48,552 nucleotides of DNA from Paenibacillus oenotherae. Its GTDB lineage: Bacteria; Bacillota; Bacilli; Paenibacillales; Paenibacillaceae. Shown here piece by piece: positions 9,415-17,900 of the stretch; the first letter of the stretch is position 1, and each line of letters opens with the position of its first letter. The DNA lies in contig NZ_JAHZIJ010000028.1 of assembly GCF_019443105.1 (NCBI RefSeq), positions 1 through 48,552 of the forward strand, written 5' to 3'. Below the pieces are notes generated by a model. It worked only from the letters and a program-made list of their open reading frames with translations, did not search any database and was not told the origin of the DNA. Both the position numbers and the translations under genes were made by a program.

Positions 9415-10302
9415 ATGAGTCAAATGATCGGTGTGGCTGCCCCTAGCGCCAAGCCCATAGTCCGGACAGGAGCTCTGCGCTCGCGGATCTTCAAGGCGGC
9501 GGTCTTCGTCATTCTCTCTGTCTTGTTCGTCACGCAGCTGTATCCGCTCCTGTGGCTGCTCATCTATTCACTGAAAAATAATGAGGAGATTCTGTCGGGG
9601 AGCTTCTTCTCCCTGCCGGCATCTCCGCAATGGAATAATTTCACCGATGCAATCGCATCCGGCAATTACTTCAAGTATCTCGCCAACAGTCTGCTCGTCA
9701 CCACCGTAACGATGCTGGGCGTCCTTCTGCTCAGCGCGCTCGCATCCTTCGCGATCAGCCGGTTCAAGTGGCGGTACGGCGGGGCTGTGATGGTTCTGTT
9801 CCTGGTGGGGATGATGATCCCGATGCAGGCGACGCTGCTGCCGCTCATGATTATTTTCAAGAATATCGATATTCTGAACACGCATCTGTCGATCATATTG
9901 CCCTATATCGCTTTCCAAACGCCGATTGCGGTGTTTATTCTAAGCGGGTTCATGAGATCCATTCCCCATGAGATTGAAGAATCGGCTATCGTGGATGGAG
10001 CGGGCGTATTCCGGATTTTCCGGAGCATCATTCTTCCAGTGTCTGTGCCGCCGATGATGACGGTATGTATTCTTACGTTTATCAATATTTGGAATGAGTA
10101 CATTATGGCATCCACCTTCATTTCCTCCGAGGGGCTCAAGACGCTTCCGTTCGGGGTATACAGCTTCGTCAGCCAATATTCCGTTAATTACGGGGCAATC
10201 GGCGCATTCCTCGTGCTGGGCGCGCTGCCGGTTGTCATTATCTACTTCCTGCTGGCCGACAAAATTACGAAAGGGATGGTAGCGGGGGCGGTGAAAGGGT
10301 AG
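9415..10302 (+). CDS. CUT1 sugar ABC transporter permease (MalG/UgpE type)
   Basis: Second permease of the sugar importer, 295 residues with about six transmembrane helices. The EAA loop reads EIEESAIVDGAGVFRIF followed by ILPVSVP, the coupling segment that touches the ATPase subunit. The start at ATG 9415 follows AAGGAAGGAGG. Its partners are the permease just upstream and the lipoprotein at 7041. Because no ATPase gene follows, energy probably comes from a general MsmX/UgpC-like ATPase encoded elsewhere, as is known for many Bacillus and Paenibacillus CUT1 importers. The YesM/YesN-type regulators begin 77 nt downstream. Confidence 0.92.
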   Translation: MSQMIGVAAPSAKPIVRTGALRSRIFKAAVFVILSVLFVTQLYPLLWLLIYSLKNNEEILSGSFFSLPASPQWNNFTDAIASGNYFKYLANSLLVTTVTMLGVLLLSALASFAISRFKWRYGGAVMVLFLVGMMIPMQATLLPLMIIFKNIDILNTHLSIILPYIAFQTPIAVFILSGFMRSIPHEIEESAIVDGAGVFRIFRSIILPVSVPPMMTVCILTFINIWNEYIMASTFISSEGLKTLPFGVYSFVSQYSVNYGAIGAFLVLGALPVVIIYFLLADKITKGMVAGAVKG

Positions 10303-10379
10303 CGGGGCTCCCCCTCTCCCTCTTCCGTAATGACCTGTGCTAATATGGGGGAAAGATAAGCAGGAGGAGGGGGCCGCCC

Positions 10380-12323
10380 ATGCGAAGCATGCATACGATC
10401 CATAATCGCTTGTTCCTGCTGTTTCTCTCCTGTATGATGGCCCTTCTGATCATCGGCGGCTTTCTCTATTATCAGAAGACAACGAGCATTATTCATGCCA
10501 AGATCAGCGATATGGCGGAGAAAAATATTTCGCAAACCGTCGGGCTGTTCGACCTGCTGCTGGAGGGCTATGACAGCATTACCAAGTCGCTGAACAGCAA
10601 CTTCGAGCTGCTGCGGCTGCTCGAAGCCAGGGAGCGGCCCGCCGAGCCGACGATCAGCGGCATTCATGAGCGCACCATTACGAATATAATGGGTGCTGTT
10701 TTTTATTCCCGGGATGATATCGTCGGCATTCATATCATTACGAATGCGGGGAAAATCTATAATTACGAGAAGCATTTCGCAGGCGTGATCGATATGAATT
10801 ACGCCTCGACCGACTGGTACAGCAAGCTGAGGCAATCTACCGGAGAGATGGTATGGCTCGGCTTGCATCAGGGATCAGTCATCAACCATATGCAGAAGGA
10901 ATCCGTATTCGTCTTCGGAAGGCAGCTCTATAATCTGTCTACGCACAAGCCAATCGGCATTATGTTCATCGAGACGGATCCGGCGCCGATTCTGGCTGCG
11001 CTCTCCAATGTAACGATCAGCCCCAACAGCCGGGTCTACATTGCTGACAAAGAGGATCGGATTGTCGCATCTACGGAGAAGGAGGGCGGGCTGCTCCCCT
11101 TGTTCAATGATTTGCCGCGGCCCGAGGGGGACGAGATCCTGGTCGATGACCGGACAGATGAGCTTATTGTCGCAGGCAAGGCAGCCATGGCCGATTGGAC
11201 GGTGCTGGGACTGACGCCCAAGGCAGATATCAGCTCGGAGATCGACGAGACCCGGCAGTATGTGTTCTTCGTCATTATTGCACTGGTCATTCTGTCGGCG
11301 GCGCTGGCTACACTGATATCAAGGAATATCGCATCTCCTCTCAAGCTGCTCATTCGTGAAATGAAGCAGGTCGAGATGGGGAACTTCAGAGGCTCGGTCA
11401 ATGTCAAATCCTTCGAGGAGATCAACAGTCTCGTCGCCTCCTTCAACCGGATGGTGTATCGGATGGATGAGCTGATTGAGGGCATCACGTTGTCATCGAT
11501 CAGTGAGAAGAACGCGCAGCTGCAGGCGCTCCAGTCGCAGGTCAATCCTCATTTTCTATACAACACGCTGGACATGATCTATTGGATGCTGGATGAGCGG
11601 GAGAATGACAGGCTGGGCCGGGTCATTCTGGCGCTCTCGCATATGTTCCGCTACAGCAGCGACTGGGAAGAGGCGTCGAAGACGACGCTGCGGCAGGAGC
11701 TTGATCAGATGCGGCATTACATGACGATCATTGAGAGCCGTCTGGAGGGCCGGGTGAGCGCGGACATTCGTGTTGACAGCCAATGGCTCGATATTCCGCT
11801 GCCCAAGATGACGATCCAGCCCATTATCGAGAACGCAGTGAAGAGCGGGCTGGAGCCGCTTGATCATCCAGGAGTGCTTCGCCTCTACACGGAGGCGAAG
11901 GATCAGGAGCTGCATATTGTCATTGCAGACAACGGAATCGGCATTGCGGAGGAGACGCTGGAACAGCTGCGGGAATCGCTGCGGGAGCGCTATCCTTCGC
12001 GCAGCGATGCGGGGGCAGCGGGCTCTTGGGGCGCTGCGGGCCCGGCGGGCTCTCGTAGCAAGGGTACTGCGGGCGGGCCCGAAGGATTTCGCGACAACGG
12101 GCCCGGTACGGGCGTTCCGGCAAGCCCCCAAGGCAATGGATCCGCAGCTGGCGGTTCCGCACAATCGCGCAGCGGCGGATTAAGGCGGGGGATCGGATTG
12201 CCTAATGTCCATCGCCGCATTTCGCTCATGTTCGGGGAAGCCTACGGGCTTCGCATTGAGAGCAGGCAAGGTGAAGGGACGACGGTTATCATCGCGATAC
12301 CGCTTCCGACGAAAGGTGGCTAG
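10380..12323 (+). CDS. YesM-type sensor histidine kinase with a long ATP-lid insert
   Basis: Membrane kinase of 647 residues, expected to sense extracellular sugar or the loaded binding protein. Transmembrane helices at about 11-31 and 295-313 flank a large extracytoplasmic sensor region. HAMP is at about 314-366. The His_kinase domain has H391 in SQVNPHFLYNTLD, and the ATPase domain has N485 (PIIENAVKSG), G1 box ADNGIGIAEE (about 516) and G2 box GIGLPNVHRR (604-613). Between these boxes, residues about 540-601 are a Gly/Ala/Ser/Pro-rich low-complexity run that relatives lack; it falls in the ATP lid. Reading frame and both boxes are intact. Start ATG 10380 follows AGGAGGAGGGGG. The regulator gene follows 4 nt after the stop, so they form an operon. 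Confidence 0.92.
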   Translation: MRSMHTIHNRLFLLFLSCMMALLIIGGFLYYQKTTSIIHAKISDMAEKNISQTVGLFDLLLEGYDSITKSLNSNFELLRLLEARERPAEPTISGIHERTITNIMGAVFYSRDDIVGIHIITNAGKIYNYEKHFAGVIDMNYASTDWYSKLRQSTGEMVWLGLHQGSVINHMQKESVFVFGRQLYNLSTHKPIGIMFIETDPAPILAALSNVTISPNSRVYIADKEDRIVASTEKEGGLLPLFNDLPRPEGDEILVDDRTDELIVAGKAAMADWTVLGLTPKADISSEIDETRQYVFFVIIALVILSAALATLISRNIASPLKLLIREMKQVEMGNFRGSVNVKSFEEINSLVASFNRMVYRMDELIEGITLSSISEKNAQLQALQSQVNPHFLYNTLDMIYWMLDERENDRLGRVILALSHMFRYSSDWEEASKTTLRQELDQMRHYMTIIESRLEGRVSADIRVDSQWLDIPLPKMTIQPIIENAVKSGLEPLDHPGVLRLYTEAKDQELHIVIADNGIGIAEETLEQLRESLRERYPSRSDAGAAGSWGAAGPAGSRSKGTAGGPEGFRDNGPGTGVPASPQGNGSAAGGSAQSRSGGLRRGIGLPNVHRRISLMFGEAYGLRIESRQGEGTTVIIAIPLPTKGG

Positions 12324-12327
12324 GGCA

Positions 12328-13506
12328 ATGGACATTCTCATAGTGGACGACGAGATGGTCATACGCGAAGGGATCAAGCGGACATTGAACAACCGGTTTC
12401 CGGACTACCGCATCTACTTGGCCTCCAATCCGGAGGAGGCGGTCGTGCTGCTTCGCAGGCACCGCATCCATCTGGTGCTGACCGACATTCTGATGCCGGG
12501 CATGACGGGTCTGGAGCTGATGAGCATCTCCCGCGGGCGCCACCCTGATGTGAAGTGGGTGGTCATCTCGGCTTATTCGGAATTCGCCTATGCGCAGGAA
12601 GCGGTGCGGCTGGGCGCCAAGGATTATTTGCTCAAGCCCATCGGCAAGGAAGTGCTGATCGGGATGGTCGAGAAGCTGAGCGAGGAGATTATGCGGGATG
12701 CAGCGCTAATGCAGGAGGCGGAGATTCTGAAGGTGAACCGCAAGTACTTGCGGGAAGCGGTCTTCCAGCGTTGGGCGGCGGGCCTGGATATCGGACGGAT
12801 CGATCTCAGCTCCTTCATGGAGAGCTACCCGCATTTTCATCTCATTATGGTTAAGATGGAGAGCGACAAAGTCGTTCATCTGGAGCATTTTATGATCGAG
12901 AATGTGCTGGGCGAGCTGATTGAACGAAGCGGGAGCGGGTTTGTGACCATTCATGACAGCAAAAGTCTGCTCGGGCTTGTCATGCTGCATGAAGGAGTTA
13001 AGCTGCCTGCACTGCTGGAGGAGCTGCGAACCCATCTCATTACATATTTGCGCGTGCCGTTCCAGATTATGCATTCCGAGCAGCTCGACCACTTCAATGT
13101 CGTTCCTGCGGAGGTGCAGCGGATGCGCAAGGCTTCCACCACACAAGTATACGAGCATTATGCCAGCGGCGGCGACCGGGCGGTCGAGGTGGCTCTGCAG
13201 TATATTAAGACGCAGTACAATGAGGAGCTGTCGCTGGAGAAGGTGGCCTCTGTCGTTTACTTGAATCCTGTATATTTCAGCCAGCTGTTCAAGCAGAAGA
13301 CCGGCAAGGGCTTCAAGGAATATGTCATCCATCTGCGGCTGGAGCAGGCCAAGGGCATGCTGCTGAATCCACAGCTGAAAATCGCCGATATCGCCCAGCG
13401 GGTAGGGTATAACGACATTCGGCATTTCTCGCAAGTATTCCGCAAGAAGTATGACGCAACACCCTCTGAATACCGCCAGGCTTCTCTGGCTGACGTTACG
13501 GAATAG
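12328..13506 (+). CDS. YesN-type response regulator with AraC helix-turn-helix
   Basis: Partner of the YesM-type kinase, 392 residues, probably an activator of the adjacent sugar importer. The receiver domain (about 1-120) has VDDE at 6-9, phospho-acceptor D53 in LVLTDILMPGM and lysine in YLLKPIG. A middle region of unknown fold follows (about 130-275), then a C-terminal AraC domain (about 285-385) with YFSQLFKQKTGKGFKEYV and the second helix pair ending HFSQVFRKKYDATPSEYR. Start ATG 12328, four nt after the kinase stop, is preceded by GAAAGGTGG; longer in-frame readings overlap the kinase gene and are rejected. A long hairpin follows the gene. Confidence 0.93.
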   Translation: MDILIVDDEMVIREGIKRTLNNRFPDYRIYLASNPEEAVVLLRRHRIHLVLTDILMPGMTGLELMSISRGRHPDVKWVVISAYSEFAYAQEAVRLGAKDYLLKPIGKEVLIGMVEKLSEEIMRDAALMQEAEILKVNRKYLREAVFQRWAAGLDIGRIDLSSFMESYPHFHLIMVKMESDKVVHLEHFMIENVLGELIERSGSGFVTIHDSKSLLGLVMLHEGVKLPALLEELRTHLITYLRVPFQIMHSEQLDHFNVVPAEVQRMRKASTTQVYEHYASGGDRAVEVALQYIKTQYNEELSLEKVASVVYLNPVYFSQLFKQKTGKGFKEYVIHLRLEQAKGMLLNPQLKIADIAQRVGYNDIRHFSQVFRKKYDATPSEYRQASLADVTE

Positions 13507-13536
13507 CAGAATCCGGGAAGTGCGAGGAAGTGCGAT

Positions 13537-13589
13537 ACAGGAAGAGGGCGCTCAATCCGTTGTTGACGGAATGGACGCCCTCTTCCTGT
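13537..13589. terminator. Hairpin between converging YesN-type and EamA genes
   Basis: A 14-bp perfect inverted repeat, ACAGGAAGAGGGCG with CGCCCTCTTCCTGT, encloses a second small dyad (TCCGT/ACGGA). It lies 30 nt after the YesN-type stop and overlaps the 3' end of the minus-strand gene. It lacks a clear U-tract, so it may be an unusual bidirectional terminator or an mRNA-stabilising structure. Confidence 0.55.
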
Positions 13590-14484
13590 GCTGAGAATAA
13601 TTCGTGCCGACGATTCCTAGAATGATGAGGATTGCTCCTATGTAATGGTAGTATAGGAGCTGCTCCTTCAAGAGGAGCGTTCCGGCGAACATCGTCAGCA
13701 GCGTGGACAGATTGTTGAACACGCTGACCCGCGAAGCTTCCAGCCGGGATAGGGCGTAGTTGGACAAGAAGGTCGTGACAAGCGAAGATAATACGCCCAA
13801 ATAGACGATGGACAGGACGAACATCGGGCTGGAAAAGGACTGGAAGTAATTTTCCAGTGTTCCTTCGGAAGTATGCTCGAGAACAGCCATTATATTGAAG
13901 GATAGAAAGCCGATCGCAATCATGACGAAGGTGATATCTGTAATCTTGTAAGGGCCGATCAGCTTGCGCGCCAGCACATTGTAAGCTGCGACGGACAAGG
14001 TGGACAAGAGGATAAGCAGAAAGCCGATCGTATCCGAGGCTTCGAACCGTATTCCCTTCATCGCCAGAATATATCCCATTCCCGCCATGGACAGCAGAAT
14101 GGAGAGCTTCTGCCGCATGCTTGTGCGCTCCTTCAGGAAGGCGCCAGCAAGCATCATCGTGAACACGGGTATTGCTGCCTGGACAATGCCGGCCTCCGAG
14201 GAGGAGATATGCAGCAAGCCGAAGGCTTGAAGGGCGAAGAATAAGGTCGGGGACAGGGCAGCCAGAGGCAGAAGGAGCAGCACATCCTTCAGCTTCATCG
14301 CGAATCGGAGCCGGCCGATTGCAGCGCAAACAAGGATAGCGATGAAGGAGATGGTGAAACGGTGCGCGAGAAGATCTGCCGGATTCGATTCCGTGAGAGC
14401 GAGCTTCACGAATATGAAAGAGAAGCCAATAATAATGGCGGTAAGTATTGCGGCTGCATACGCGCGGCTTGGGCTGCTGTTCAT
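13552..14484 (-). CDS. EamA/DMT-family membrane transporter
   Basis: Drug/metabolite-transporter superfamily permease, 310 residues with about ten transmembrane helices in two EamA repeats (about 5-138 and 150-290), the usual length. Features include HRFTISFIAILVC in the first repeat, PVFTMMLAGAFLKER at the end of the first, and a second-repeat ending LLLKEQLLYYHYIGAILIIL. Start ATG 14484 has GGAGGT 6-7 nt upstream; an in-frame ATG at 14499 lacks a ribosome-binding site. The substrate cannot be told from sequence. It is monocistronic, converges on the YesN-type gene and shares a hairpin with it. Confidence 0.9.
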   Translation of the reverse strand: MNSSPSRAYAAAILTAIIIGFSFIFVKLALTESNPADLLAHRFTISFIAILVCAAIGRLRFAMKLKDVLLLLPLAALSPTLFFALQAFGLLHISSSEAGIVQAAIPVFTMMLAGAFLKERTSMRQKLSILLSMAGMGYILAMKGIRFEASDTIGFLLILLSTLSVAAYNVLARKLIGPYKITDITFVMIAIGFLSFNIMAVLEHTSEGTLENYFQSFSSPMFVLSIVYLGVLSSLVTTFLSNYALSRLEASRVSVFNNLSTLLTMFAGTLLLKEQLLYYHYIGAILIILGIVGTNYSQHRKRASIPSTTD

Positions 14485-14743
14485 CGTTGCTACCTCCATG
14501 CGCGTTTGCCGTTTGCGGTGCTCGGCACCAGCGGTTATTTTTAATAGTAGAGGGCATAGGGAAGGGAATCAATGCGGATAGCCTTACTTTGTAGAAATGA
14601 TAACGAAACGGCTGCGGATTAGTGTTTATGACAGTGGAAAAGGTGAAATTGGCAGACGAACTGTGATATGGTAGTGGAATGACAATCGAATGTCAGGACT
14701 AGGCGCAGCACGGGTAGAAAAAATTCGAGGAGGCAGTATTGTA

Positions 14744-15094
14744 ATGAGTATCGAGCAAGAGAACGCGGCATTGCCGCCAAAAACGTGTACGATTGACCGT
14801 CTGGTTACGGTTCAAGGAGATGTGGACAAAGTTATTGCAGGGCAGAAGACTGCAACCCGCCGCAACGGAAGATATGCGGATATCGGTGAAATTATGACCC
14901 TTGAAGGCCGTAATTTTGTCGTTGACCGGGTATATGCTCAATCATTGGGAGAGCTGACGGACGAGCATGCGCGCCAAGAAGGCTATGACAGCGTAGAGGA
15001 CTACAAGCAAGCGATCCTGTCATTCCATCCCGGAATGCCTTGGCTGCCGCACATGAAAGTATGGGTTCATGAATTCAGCCCGGTTCAGGAATAG
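14744..15094 (+). CDS. ASCH-domain protein
   Basis: Small soluble protein of 116 residues. The ASCH/PUA-like fold is suggested by KVIAGQKTATRRNGRYADIG, a basic strand-turn typical of the domain, followed by the closing segment PHMKVWVHEFSPV. The family is thought to bind RNA or modified nucleosides, and some members are N4-acetylcytidine amidohydrolases; the role here is unknown. Start ATG 14744 follows GAGGAGG at 10 nt. The next gene begins 6 nt after the stop, so the two may be co-transcribed, though they look functionally unrelated. Confidence 0.75.
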   Translation: MSIEQENAALPPKTCTIDRLVTVQGDVDKVIAGQKTATRRNGRYADIGEIMTLEGRNFVVDRVYAQSLGELTDEHARQEGYDSVEDYKQAILSFHPGMPWLPHMKVWVHEFSPVQE

Positions 15095-15100
15095 CAATTC

Positions 15101-15541
15101 TTGGATCTGCTGCATAGGTTGTACCTGTACACCCATATTGTCAGCGCGATAATGTCCATTGGCCCGTTCTTCATCCTCATCCCATTGCTGAGCAAATTAC
15201 GGGCCTCGGAGCTGCATGTGCAGCATGCTTATCTGGATACCTTCAAGTCGGCTGTCCGATTGGCTAAGCATGCAGGGCATGTGTTGGTTGTATCAGGAAT
15301 ATTGCTCGTTATGGAAGGCTCTTGGTCATGGACAACCTCGTGGATTGTCGTGACCGTTCTGATCTTGTTAAGCTCATTATTTTTCCTGGCACGGGCTTTC
15401 TCGCCCTCGATACGGAAGCTTGCCCAGCCCGAGTCAAACCGGGAGCAAGCGATGAATAAACTTACACGGGCTGTCTATATCTACTTGGCTCTGCTGCTGA
15501 TCATGTTATGGTTCATGGTGGCGAAGCCTACCCTGTGGTGA
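15101..15541 (+). CDS. DUF2269-like small integral membrane protein
   Basis: 146 residues with four predicted transmembrane helices. The first helix carries HIVSAIMSIGPFF, resembling DUF2269-type predicted membrane proteins with conserved histidines (also KHAGHVLVVSG in helix 2), which suggests metal or haem binding; this is inference. It probably starts at TTG 15101, 6 nt after the ASCH gene, with only a weak AGGA upstream. Translation may be coupled to the upstream gene. A shorter start inside helix 1 would break the helix. Function unknown. Confidence 0.65.
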   Translation: MDLLHRLYLYTHIVSAIMSIGPFFILIPLLSKLRASELHVQHAYLDTFKSAVRLAKHAGHVLVVSGILLVMEGSWSWTTSWIVVTVLILLSSLFFLARAFSPSIRKLAQPESNREQAMNKLTRAVYIYLALLLIMLWFMVAKPTLW

Positions 15542-15563
15542 AGGCAGATTGTGTGCATGGTAC

Positions 15564-15603
15564 AGACGCGGCATGGCGAATTTATTCGCCGGCCGCGTCT
15601 TTC
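15564..15603. terminator. Bidirectional hairpin terminator
   Basis: Nested dyads AGACGCGGC/GCCGCGTCT and GGCGAA/TTCGCC form a long hairpin followed by TTT on the plus strand. It separates the converging genes at 15101-15541 and 15582-16130 and overlaps the latter's stop codon. Confidence 0.65.
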
Positions 15604-16130
15604 GCTTGTTTGGGCCAGAGCGTGTAGCTGAAGCTAATCGCGAAATCAATCAGCAGGATGCCGGCCCATAGAAGCGACATTTGCTGAAGCGGCCCGGTCT
15701 GCTCGGGATGATTGACGAGAACAATCATGCCAAGCAGCAGTGCAGAGCCTAGAGCCCATGCGAGAAGATGCTTATACCATCCGGTCCGTTCGCGCTTGGC
15801 GCGTTCCTTCCCGTACCTGGGCTTGCCTGCCGGCTTCGGGCCGCCTGCGAACATGTACAGGAAACGGGCGTCAGCCCACGCGATCATGCCGCGCCCGAAG
15901 GCCACGGTAACGCCGACATAAATGGCGGCCAAGCCATGGAATACGCTCGCTGCAGCTCCGTTGCGAAGATCGATGACGGTAAATAAGATCAATAAAATGT
16001 CAATGACAGGAGTCCCAAGAAGCAGCAGAGCGCCTAGCTTTTCTTTGCGCAGTACATACCTTGCGAACAAGCCCCCTATCACGAACAGCCAGAAGGCTGC
16101 TTCTCCCGCGACAATAAGCCAACCGATCAT
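15582..16130 (-). CDS. YmcC-like integral membrane protein
   Basis: 182 residues with about five transmembrane helices in two blocks, split by a basic cytoplasmic loop (about 98-118, KPAGKPRYGKERAKRERTG). It resembles uncharacterised Bacillus membrane proteins of the YmcC type; function is not known and the family call is from memory. Start ATG 16130 has GGAGTGGAG about 6 nt upstream. It is divergent from a TetR regulator, and the 87-nt gap contains a perfect 11-bp inverted repeat, so it is the likely target of that regulator. Confidence 0.75.
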   Translation of the reverse strand: MIGWLIVAGEAAFWLFVIGGLFARYVLRKEKLGALLLLGTPVIDILLILFTVIDLRNGAAASVFHGLAAIYVGVTVAFGRGMIAWADARFLYMFAGGPKPAGKPRYGKERAKRERTGWYKHLLAWALGSALLLGMIVLVNHPEQTGPLQQMSLLWAGILLIDFAISFSYTLWPKQAKDAAGE

Positions 16131-16150
16131 GGTTGCTCCACTCCTTTTGC

Positions 16151-16188
16151 AATACAGTTGTATTAATTTAATTTAGCACAACTGTATT
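16151..16188. promoter_or_regulatory. Probable TetR operator: 11-bp inverted repeat
   Basis: AATACAGTTGT and ACAACTGTATT form a perfect inverted repeat with a 16-nt spacer in the divergent region. Each half also contains a near-palindrome (TACAGTTGTA type), so two dimers might bind. This is the expected site for autoregulation and control of the divergent membrane protein. Confidence 0.7.
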
Positions 16189-16202
16189 AAAACATCAACT
16201 GA

Positions 16203-16211
16203 TGATATAAT
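16203..16211 (+). promoter_or_regulatory. Extended -10 promoter of the TetR gene
   Basis: TGATATAAT is an exact extended -10 element (TGnTATAAT) ending 6 nt before the ATG at 16218. Initiation about 7 nt downstream would fall on or beside the start codon, giving a leaderless mRNA. No ribosome-binding site is visible. Confidence 0.5.
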
Positions 16212-16217
16212 GTAGCC

Positions 16218-16832
16218 ATGCCAAAAATAGTCGATCATCACAAACAAAAAGAAAAGCTGGCGGAAGCGGCGTGGAGAGTCATTCTCCGCGAGGGGATGGA
16301 GCGTGCTTCTGTCCGCAATATAGCTGAGGAAGCGGGCTTGTCGGCAGGCTCTCTCCGGCATTATTTCTCGACGCAATCAGAGCTGCTGGCCTTCTCCATG
16401 GAGATGGTCTCTGTACGAGTCAAGGAGCGGATCAGAGGGTTGCCCTTTACCGGCGAGCCGATTGCCGATGCACAGCTGCTGCTGTGGGAGCTGCTGCCGA
16501 TTGACGAGGAGAGAAGAGCGGAGATGGCGGTCTGGCTGGCATTTACGGCCAAAGCGCTGTCAGATCCGTTGCTCCAGCCATTGAAGGATGAGATCTATGC
16601 CGAGATGAAGCTGGGCATGGTCTCTGTCATTGAAGAGCTGTTCAACCGATACCACAGCACGGCCTCAAAAGAGGAGCGGGCGCTTGAGGCGGAGCGGCTG
16701 TATGCGCTGCTGGACGGTCTGGCGATCCATAGCATCATGAAGCCGGCTGAGGTAGATGCCGGTGTAATGAAATCAGTCATCAAGCAGCATATTAACAGCA
16801 TCTGCAGGAACGATCCGGCGGCAGGCGGCTGA
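16218..16832 (+). CDS. TetR-family transcriptional regulator
   Basis: Probable repressor of 204 residues. The N-terminal helix-turn-helix (about 10-58) reads ASVRNIAEEAGLSAGSLRHYF, a classic TetR signature. The C-terminal ligand-binding domain (about 75-200) resembles TetR_C_6 (BetI/PksA-like) helices, e.g. WLAFTAKALSDPLLQPL. Start ATG 16218 has no Shine-Dalgarno and lies directly after an extended -10, suggesting leaderless translation. The inverted repeat at 16151-16188 implies autoregulation and control of the divergent membrane protein. The inducer is unknown. Confidence 0.92.
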   Translation: MPKIVDHHKQKEKLAEAAWRVILREGMERASVRNIAEEAGLSAGSLRHYFSTQSELLAFSMEMVSVRVKERIRGLPFTGEPIADAQLLLWELLPIDEERRAEMAVWLAFTAKALSDPLLQPLKDEIYAEMKLGMVSVIEELFNRYHSTASKEERALEAERLYALLDGLAIHSIMKPAEVDAGVMKSVIKQHINSICRNDPAAGG

Positions 16833-16929
16833 AATCGAAGAAGTCGGGTGTATGTTCCGTCCTCTCTGCACACACGCTCCGGCGCTAAGCGGAGTAAAGT
16901 AAACGATCATCATGAAGAGGGGGATGCGC

Positions 16930-17520
16930 TTGATTCGATTATCCCGGCCCGATGAAGGGCAGTATGTTGTTCCGCTTCTATATGCAGCGATTGGCAGTGA
17001 CATTGCGGCGATGCTGACCGGCGAGCGGGAGGCGCAGCGGGCGATGGAAGTCATGCTGGATTTCTTCGGGCAACAGGGCAACAGGCTCAGCTATGAGAAC
17101 GTGGTCGTTGCGGAGGCGGACGGGCACCCGGTGGGCTGCGTGTTGTTCTATCATGGCAGCGCTATCGGCGACTTGGATCGGCCGCTGTTGAACCGGGTAG
17201 CGATGCTGACGAACAACCCTGATGTCTCTTTCACCAGAGAGGCGCAGGAGGATGAATTCTATCTCGATTCCCTTGCGGTGGATGACCGATATCAGGGGCG
17301 GGGAATCGGCGGAGCGCTCATCGCGGCATTCGAGGCCGCAGGCAGAGCCCGTGGCTTTGACCGGCTGGCACTGATCGTGATCCGGGGCAATGATAAGGCC
17401 AAGGCGCTCTATATCAAGAAAGGCTACGAGCCGGATGGCCAACTTGAGCTGTGCGGCCATATCTATGATCATATGGTGAAGCGGATTGATCATAGCGGCG
17501 GCAGCGTGAAAGGAAGCTGA
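16930..17520 (+). CDS. GNAT-family N-acetyltransferase
   Basis: Acetyl-CoA-dependent acetyltransferase of 196 residues. Motif A, DDRYQGRGIGGALI (about 120-133), carries the R/Q-x-x-G-x-G/A acetyl-CoA pyrophosphate loop, preceded by the beta-strand FYLDSLAV. Motif B, NDKAKALYIKKGYEPDG, follows. The start is most likely TTG 16930, 6 nt after AAGAGGGGG, giving an N-terminus MIRLSRPDE; in-frame ATGs at 16924 and 16912 have no correctly spaced site. Substrate unknown. The gene stands alone and is followed at once by a GC-rich hairpin. Confidence 0.88.
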   Translation: MIRLSRPDEGQYVVPLLYAAIGSDIAAMLTGEREAQRAMEVMLDFFGQQGNRLSYENVVVAEADGHPVGCVLFYHGSAIGDLDRPLLNRVAMLTNNPDVSFTREAQEDEFYLDSLAVDDRYQGRGIGGALIAAFEAAGRARGFDRLALIVIRGNDKAKALYIKKGYEPDGQLELCGHIYDHMVKRIDHSGGSVKGS

Positions 17521-17538
17521 CGGGCCGTCTGCGGCCCG
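17521..17538 (+). terminator. GC-rich hairpin after the acetyltransferase gene
   Basis: CGGGCCG, loop TCTG, CGGCCCG forms a 7-bp hairpin immediately after the stop codon. There is no U-tract, so termination may be inefficient; a better terminator lies at 17680-17701. Confidence 0.4.
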
Positions 17539-17592
17539 TTGCTGGCTTGCGTTGCTGGCTTGCGTTGCTGGCCCGTTGCTGGCTTGCGTTGC
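17536..17592. repeat. Short GC-rich direct repeats
   Basis: Three copies of GTTGCTGGCTTGC, with partial copies between, lie just downstream of the acetyltransferase gene. They look like slippage-derived low-complexity DNA with no coding role. Confidence 0.6.
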
Positions 17593-17669
17593 GTGCGGCT
17601 CGTGCGGAGCTGCGTTGGGAGCTGTCCAGGCCGTTTGGGGAATCCCTCCGGCCGGGGATTTCATAAACG

Positions 17670-17870
17670 GCGAACATTGCCTGCTTAAAAGCAGGTTTTT
17701 TCGCGTTTTCGGCCCGCTAAAGACGAAATGCCTGCCAAAGTGCAGCCATTTCATCATATTTGCCTCTCTCGGCCCCTTGCTGCTCGCTATTCCTGCTTTA
17801 TCGCAGGCTTTCTGCCTCTCACGGCTTCTTTTAACTACAATTCCTGCACTTACGCAGGCTTACTTCCATG
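17670..17870 (+). repeat. Multi-hairpin intergenic element, copy A
   Basis: Four modules of the form CCTGC-N5/6-GCAGG (second one degenerate) begin at about 17680, 17730, 17791 and 17842, i.e. spaced about 50, 60 and 51 nt. The first, CCTGCTTAAAAGCAGG plus T6 (17680-17701), is a good intrinsic terminator for the upstream gene. A second copy with the same module order and spacing is on the opposite strand at 31098-31285. In both places the element lies downstream of, and in the same direction as, a gene. Spurious short reading frames here encode peptides with NSCTYAG or NSCTFAG. Confidence 0.7.
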
Positions 17871-17900
17871 CTGTGGGCGACAATCGTCGTGCAACGTCAT

